Shown here piece by piece: positions 61,034-64,000 of a stretch of 64,000 bases of DNA. Made by a program: the position numbers and the translations under genes. The notes beneath the pieces are model-generated. The model saw only the letters and a program-made list of their open reading frames with translations. It was not told where the DNA came from and searched no databases. Within the stretch, counting starts at the first letter, position 1. Each line of letters starts with the position of its first letter. The stretch is from CAVXUB01 sp963764805 (GTDB taxonomy: Bacteria; Actinomycetota; Acidimicrobiia; Acidimicrobiales; Bog-793). Location of the stretch: positions 124,001-188,000 of the forward strand of contig CAVXUB010000002.1 of NCBI GenBank assembly GCA_963764805.1. The letters are read 5' to 3'.

Positions 61034-61270
61034 GTGGACGTGCGCATCGGGATCATCCACACGGTGAAGGAGCTCGACGTCGAGCTCGGGGACCGGTCCG
61101 ATCGGGACAAGCTCTTGAAGGAGATCGAGTCGGTCCTCGGCAACGAGGATGGCGTGCTCTGGCTCACCGACAAGCGTGGCAGGCGGGTCGGCGTGCCGGC
61201 CGCCAAGATCGCCTATGTGGAGGTCGGGGCGGCGGTCGACGAGCGCCGGGTGGGCTTCGGGGCTCCGTGA
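61034..61270 (+). CDS. DUF3107 family protein
   Basis: 78 residues from GTG 61034, with GAGGAGCGGAG upstream. The sequence VDVRIGIIHTVKELDVELGDRSDRDKLLKEIESVL...LWLTDKRGRRVGVPAAKIAYVEVG matches DUF3107, a small actinobacterial family that includes the mycobacterial antigen TB9.4. Its role is unknown. It lies between the dGTPase and the first ArsA-like gene on the same strand, with short gaps. Confidence 0.88.
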   Translation: MDVRIGIIHTVKELDVELGDRSDRDKLLKEIESVLGNEDGVLWLTDKRGRRVGVPAAKIAYVEVGAAVDERRVGFGAP

Positions 61271-61343
61271 GCGCCCGGCGCCGGGGGAGCCTGCCGGCAG
61301 GCGCCGGTGCTGGGGTGAGAGCACGAGCACGGCGGTCATCTCC

Positions 61344-62300
61344 GTGAAGGGCTTGCTGGAGCGCAAGCTCGTGTTCGTCACCGGCAAGGGAGGTACGGGA
61401 AAGACCAGCGTGGCTGCGGCGCTCGCCTTGCTGGCGAGCCAGCGGGGGAAGCGGACGTTGATCTGCGAGTCCGAGCCGAAGGGCGATGTCGCAGCCGCCC
61501 TCGAGACGGGACCGACGAGGTTCAAGGAGCGCCAGGTGGCTCCCGGGCTGTTCGCCATGTCGATGGACACCGAGGCATCGCTCCGCGAGTACCTGCACCT
61601 GAACCTGAAGGTTCCAGTGGTCGGGCGGATCGCGCCGGTCGCCCGCGCCTTCGATTTCGTAGCCACCGCAGCCCCCGGAGTCCGCGAGATCCTCACCGTC
61701 GGCAAGCTCTGCTACGAGGTGCGCGAGGGGCACTACGACCTGATCGTGGTCGACGCCGCCCCGACCGGCCACATCGTCGGCCAGCTGGCGGCACCGCAGG
61801 GCATCAACGAGCTCGTCAAGGTCGGCCTCGTCCGCAACCAGACGAGCTGGATGGTCGACATCCTCGCCAACGGGTCCAAGACCGGGCTTTGCATCGTCAC
61901 CACCGGCGAGGAGATGCCTGTCAGCGAATCGATCGACCTCGCCCTGCGGATCAAGCGCGACACCGTGGTCGAGCTGGCGTGCGTGGTGGCCAACCGCGTC
62001 CTGCCCGAGCTGTTCGGGCGCGGCGAGCAGGAGGTGTTCGACTCGCTGCGGGGACGCCGCCAGACGGGGGCACTGGCGATGGCAGTCGGCCATCCGCAGC
62101 GCGCCGTCGCCCAGGTGCTGGAAGGGGCCCGGCTTGCCTCCTCGATACGGCGCAACAGCGTCGGCCATCTCGAGCACCTACGGGCCGGGATCGATGCGGC
62201 GGTCCCGCTCGTCTACGTGCCCTACCTGTTCTCACGTACGTCCGGGATCCGCGCCGTCCGCCAGATCGCCACGGCGCTCGCAGACGAGCTGGGCTATTGA
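61344..62300 (+). CDS. ArsA/Get3-like ATPase, first of a pair
   Basis: 318 residues from GTG 61344. Deviant Walker A VFVTGKGGTGKTSVAAALALLA, switch I-like ESEPKGDVAAAL, and YDLIVVDAAPTGHIVGQLAAPQ (Walker B and switch II). It resembles the mycobacterial anion-transporting ATPase homologue pair Rv3679/Rv3680, which fold like Get3. It has no tail-anchored-protein binding CxxC pair that I can see. The second homologue follows 8 bp downstream, so the two probably form a heterodimer. Physiological role in bacteria is not settled. Confidence 0.85.
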   Translation: MKGLLERKLVFVTGKGGTGKTSVAAALALLASQRGKRTLICESEPKGDVAAALETGPTRFKERQVAPGLFAMSMDTEASLREYLHLNLKVPVVGRIAPVARAFDFVATAAPGVREILTVGKLCYEVREGHYDLIVVDAAPTGHIVGQLAAPQGINELVKVGLVRNQTSWMVDILANGSKTGLCIVTTGEEMPVSESIDLALRIKRDTVVELACVVANRVLPELFGRGEQEVFDSLRGRRQTGALAMAVGHPQRAVAQVLEGARLASSIRRNSVGHLEHLRAGIDAAVPLVYVPYLFSRTSGIRAVRQIATALADELGY

Positions 62301-62308
62301 GTCCGCTG

Positions 62309-63706
62309 ATGCCTTCCGAAGACTCGGCGCGAGGTGGGGCCGGCGGTCCCTCGCTCGCCAGACGATCCGAGAGCGCCGAGGCAGGGGAGGGCGCCCGACC
62401 GCCGGGCGATCAGCGTCTCGAGGGGCGCAAGCCGGTACCCGCTGCAGAGGGCGACGGCCGGGCGGGGCTCCGCACCGGTCCGGCACAGGCGGGGCGGGCC
62501 GCCATGAACCTGCTTGCCTCCAAGGAGGTGCTGGTCGCCTGCGGACCGGGGGGTGTCGGCAAGACCACGGCGGCGGCGGCGATCGCCGCCCATGTGGCCG
62601 CCCACCGAGGCGGGAAGGTCCTCGTGCTGACGGTCGATCCCGCACGCCGGCTGGCCGATGCCCTGGGGATCCGCGGGATCGGGAACGCGGCGCGCCGTGT
62701 GCCGGACTCCGCCTTCGAGGCTGCAGGCGTCAAGCCGAGGGGACAGCTGTTCGCGGCGATGCTCGACACCAAGGAGTCGTGGGACGCTCTCGTGCGCAGG
62801 CACGCGCCCGACAAGGCGACCGAGGCGAAGATCCTTGCGAACCCGCTCTACCGCAACATCGCGGGGCGCTTCGCGCAGGGCCACGAGTACATCGCGATGG
62901 AGCGGCTGTACGAGCTCCACAGCGAGGGCGACTACGACCTGATCGTGGTCGACACCCCTCCCACCCGCAATGCGATCGATCTGTTGGATGCCCCGGAACG
63001 GATGGCGGAGTTCTTCTCGTCGCGGCTCTTGCGCTGGCTGATCGTCCCTTACAGGTCGCGCCTCGTGAACATGGCCTCGCGGCCCTTCTACCAGATAGCC
63101 GACCGCATCCTCGGCACGCAGTTCCTGCAGGACATCGCTGACTTCTTCATCCTCTTCCAGACCATGTACGACGGGTTCGTCACACGGGCGGAAGCCGTGA
63201 AGCGGCTCCTCCGCGACGTCTCGACCACGTTCATGGTGGTGACGACGCTCGAGGCGGTTCCTGCACGGGAGGCGGAGACGTTCGTGCAGCTGCTGCGGGA
63301 GAGGCGCCTCCATCTGGGGCTCCTGGTCTGCAACAAGGTGCTGCCCGAGTACCTCGGCGACCCTGCCTCTAGCGCCGCGGCCGAGGCGATCGGGTCGAGG
63401 GCGGCGGAGCTCGGTGAGAAGCTGGCACCGGCGCTGGCGGCGCGGGCGCCGGACGCCACGCAGGTCGAGCGGGTGCTGCGGGAGGTGGCCACCAGTTTCG
63501 CCAACTTCCAGCGCGTGGCGCGCCGCGAGCAGGTCCTGATGTCGGAGCTGGCCTCGGCGCACGAGGCGACCGCCGCCGTACCCTTCTTCGAGAGCGATGT
63601 CACCGATCTCGGCGGCGTCCTGCGGCTAGGTGCCATGATCCTCGGCTCGCCGAGCGCGCCGGCTCCCGGCCAAGCGGCAGTGCCGAGCATCGAGGACAGG
63701 GGATGA
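62309..63706 (+). CDS. ArsA/Get3-like ATPase, second of a pair
   Basis: 465 residues from ATG 62309, or TTG 62297 overlapping the previous stop. The first 70 residues are low-complexity and probably disordered. The ATPase domain follows: LVACGPGGVGKTTAAAAIAAHVA (Walker A), LTVDPARRLADALGI (switch I) and YDLIVVDTPPTRNAIDLLDAPERM (switch II). The C-terminal helical insert LLRDVSTTFMVVTTLEAVPAREAETFVQLL is as in the Rv3680-type partner. It pairs with the preceding gene. The stop lies inside a short near-duplicated sequence. Confidence 0.87.
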   Translation: MPSEDSARGGAGGPSLARRSESAEAGEGARPPGDQRLEGRKPVPAAEGDGRAGLRTGPAQAGRAAMNLLASKEVLVACGPGGVGKTTAAAAIAAHVAAHRGGKVLVLTVDPARRLADALGIRGIGNAARRVPDSAFEAAGVKPRGQLFAAMLDTKESWDALVRRHAPDKATEAKILANPLYRNIAGRFAQGHEYIAMERLYELHSEGDYDLIVVDTPPTRNAIDLLDAPERMAEFFSSRLLRWLIVPYRSRLVNMASRPFYQIADRILGTQFLQDIADFFILFQTMYDGFVTRAEAVKRLLRDVSTTFMVVTTLEAVPAREAETFVQLLRERRLHLGLLVCNKVLPEYLGDPASSAAAEAIGSRAAELGEKLAPALAARAPDATQVERVLREVATSFANFQRVARREQVLMSELASAHEATAAVPFFESDVTDLGGVLRLGAMILGSPSAPAPGQAAVPSIEDRG

Positions 63707-63825
63707 GCCAGCCGAGGCACGATTCCGAGCATCGGGGACACGGATGAGCCAGACCACCGCCACATGCCCGGATGGGCGGGCCCGGTAAGCAAGCCCGAGA
63801 TGACCGATCAGCAAGCCGGAGATGA
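63683..63825. repeat. Two short near-tandem duplications
   Basis: A roughly 28-bp unit CCGAGCATCGaGGACA..GGATGAGCCAG at 63683-63711 recurs at 63725-63752 with a few changes; the first copy contains the end of the ArsA-like gene. A second pair, AGCAAGCC(C/G)GAGATGA, lies at 63788-63803 and 63810-63825. The block separates two genes and codes for nothing recognisable. Confidence 0.7.
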
Positions 63826-63835
63826 GCAAGGAGCG

Positions 63836-64000
63836 ATGATGAACATTGCAGAGCCCGCGATCGAGAGCTACGCCGACGCGCACACGACGCCGGTCCCCGA
63901 GCATCTCGTCCATGTCGACGCCGAGACTCGCCAGCATCTCGACTCGCCGGGGATGATGGTCGGGCATCTGGAGGGCCGGTTCCTGGAGATGCTGGTGGCA
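63836..64000 (+). CDS. O-methyltransferase (caffeoyl-CoA type), 3' end outside window
   Basis: The first 55 residues are visible, beginning at ATG 63836 (or 63839) behind AAGGAG. The sequence IAEPAIESYADAHTTPVPEHLVHVDAETRQHLDSPGMMVGHLEGRFLEMLV is the typical N-terminus of class I SAM-dependent O-methyltransferases of the catechol/caffeoyl-CoA family, in which helix 1 and the 'mlvg..eG.fL..L' segment shape the active site. The SAM-binding motif would follow outside the window. Substrate unknown. Confidence 0.8.
   Translation, partial: MMNIAEPAIESYADAHTTPVPEHLVHVDAETRQHLDSPGMMVGHLEGRFLEMLVA

Noticed and set aside
63683..63825. Possible phage attachment site
   Set aside because: The duplicated units are adjacent, imperfect and unaccompanied by tRNA or integrase genes.

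Overview
The window is very GC-rich, densely packed DNA from what looks like a member of the Actinomycetota, most likely the class Acidimicrobiia or a close relative. The evidence is a mycothiol-type formaldehyde dehydrogenase, a DUF3107 protein, a pair of Get3/ArsA-like ATPases of the mycobacterial type, a 'DWWQ..DGKWY' N-terminal module, frequent GTG starts, many ATGA/GTGA gene overlaps and several apparently leaderless promoters. The class assignment is an inference. No tRNA, rRNA, CRISPR array, insertion sequence or prophage was seen.

Layout. 1-3.5 kb: the end of a DUF6308-like gene, then a two-gene reverse transsulfuration operon (cbs with an unusual N-terminal extension, then metB). 3.6-7.8 kb: an MrfB/MrfA-type nuclease-helicase pair (helicase frameshifted) and an orphan acidic protein. 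7.9-9.9 kb: a PLP decarboxylase (frameshifted), a strong hairpin, and a MerR regulator translationally coupled to a 20-residue cysteine-rich micropeptide under a textbook MerR promoter. 10-12.6 kb: a zinc-ribbon/TM/beta-repeat surface protein and a secreted SGNH esterase. 12.8-16.2 kb: homogentisate dioxygenase, mycothiol-dependent formaldehyde dehydrogenase, a SpoU rRNA methyltransferase. 16.2-24.2 kb: NCS1 permease, an anchored surface protein, a 1132-residue STAND ATPase with a dead cyclase domain, an esterase, a livG remnant and livF. 24.2-29.6 kb: an Ntn asparaginase, valS and cysS (divergent with 20 bp between), a cold-shock protein. 29.8-33.3 kb: acyl-CoA dehydrogenase with an operator-like palindrome, and a membrane protein-GntR pair with a perfect operator over its promoter. 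33.4-36.8 kb: an ABC exporter preceded by a 48-codon ORF with a perfect Shine-Dalgarno, and a DUF2332 protein. 36.9-40.9 kb: a large anchored protein, a Baeyer-Villiger-type monooxygenase broken by three frameshifts, and its divergent TetR. 40.9-47.6 kb: tandem GNAT (frameshifted), small membrane protein, GH38 alpha-mannosidase, TetR, glycosyltransferase. 47.6-49.5 kb: enoyl-CoA hydratase and GDP-mannose 4,6-dehydratase.

49.6-56.6 kb holds a complete System I cytochrome c maturation operon (ccmA-B-C-D-E-F-G-H plus a CcmI-like TPR protein) in which every neighbouring pair overlaps. 56.6-59.7 kb is an iron-sulfur cassette: cysteine desulfurase, a SufR-like repressor (frameshifted) and divergent Mrp. 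The right end has a dGTPase-like HD protein, DUF3107, two ArsA/Get3-like ATPases and the start of an O-methyltransferase.

Eight probable frameshifts occur in otherwise well-conserved genes. The three in the monooxygenase are each repaired by one extra G in a short G run, so part of this damage may be consensus error rather than biology. The best candidates for something new are the MerR-micropeptide operon (9.3-9.9 kb), the 48-codon ORF ahead of the ABC exporter (35.4-35.7 kb), the membrane protein-GntR unit (32.0-33.3 kb) and the N-terminal domain of the CBS.
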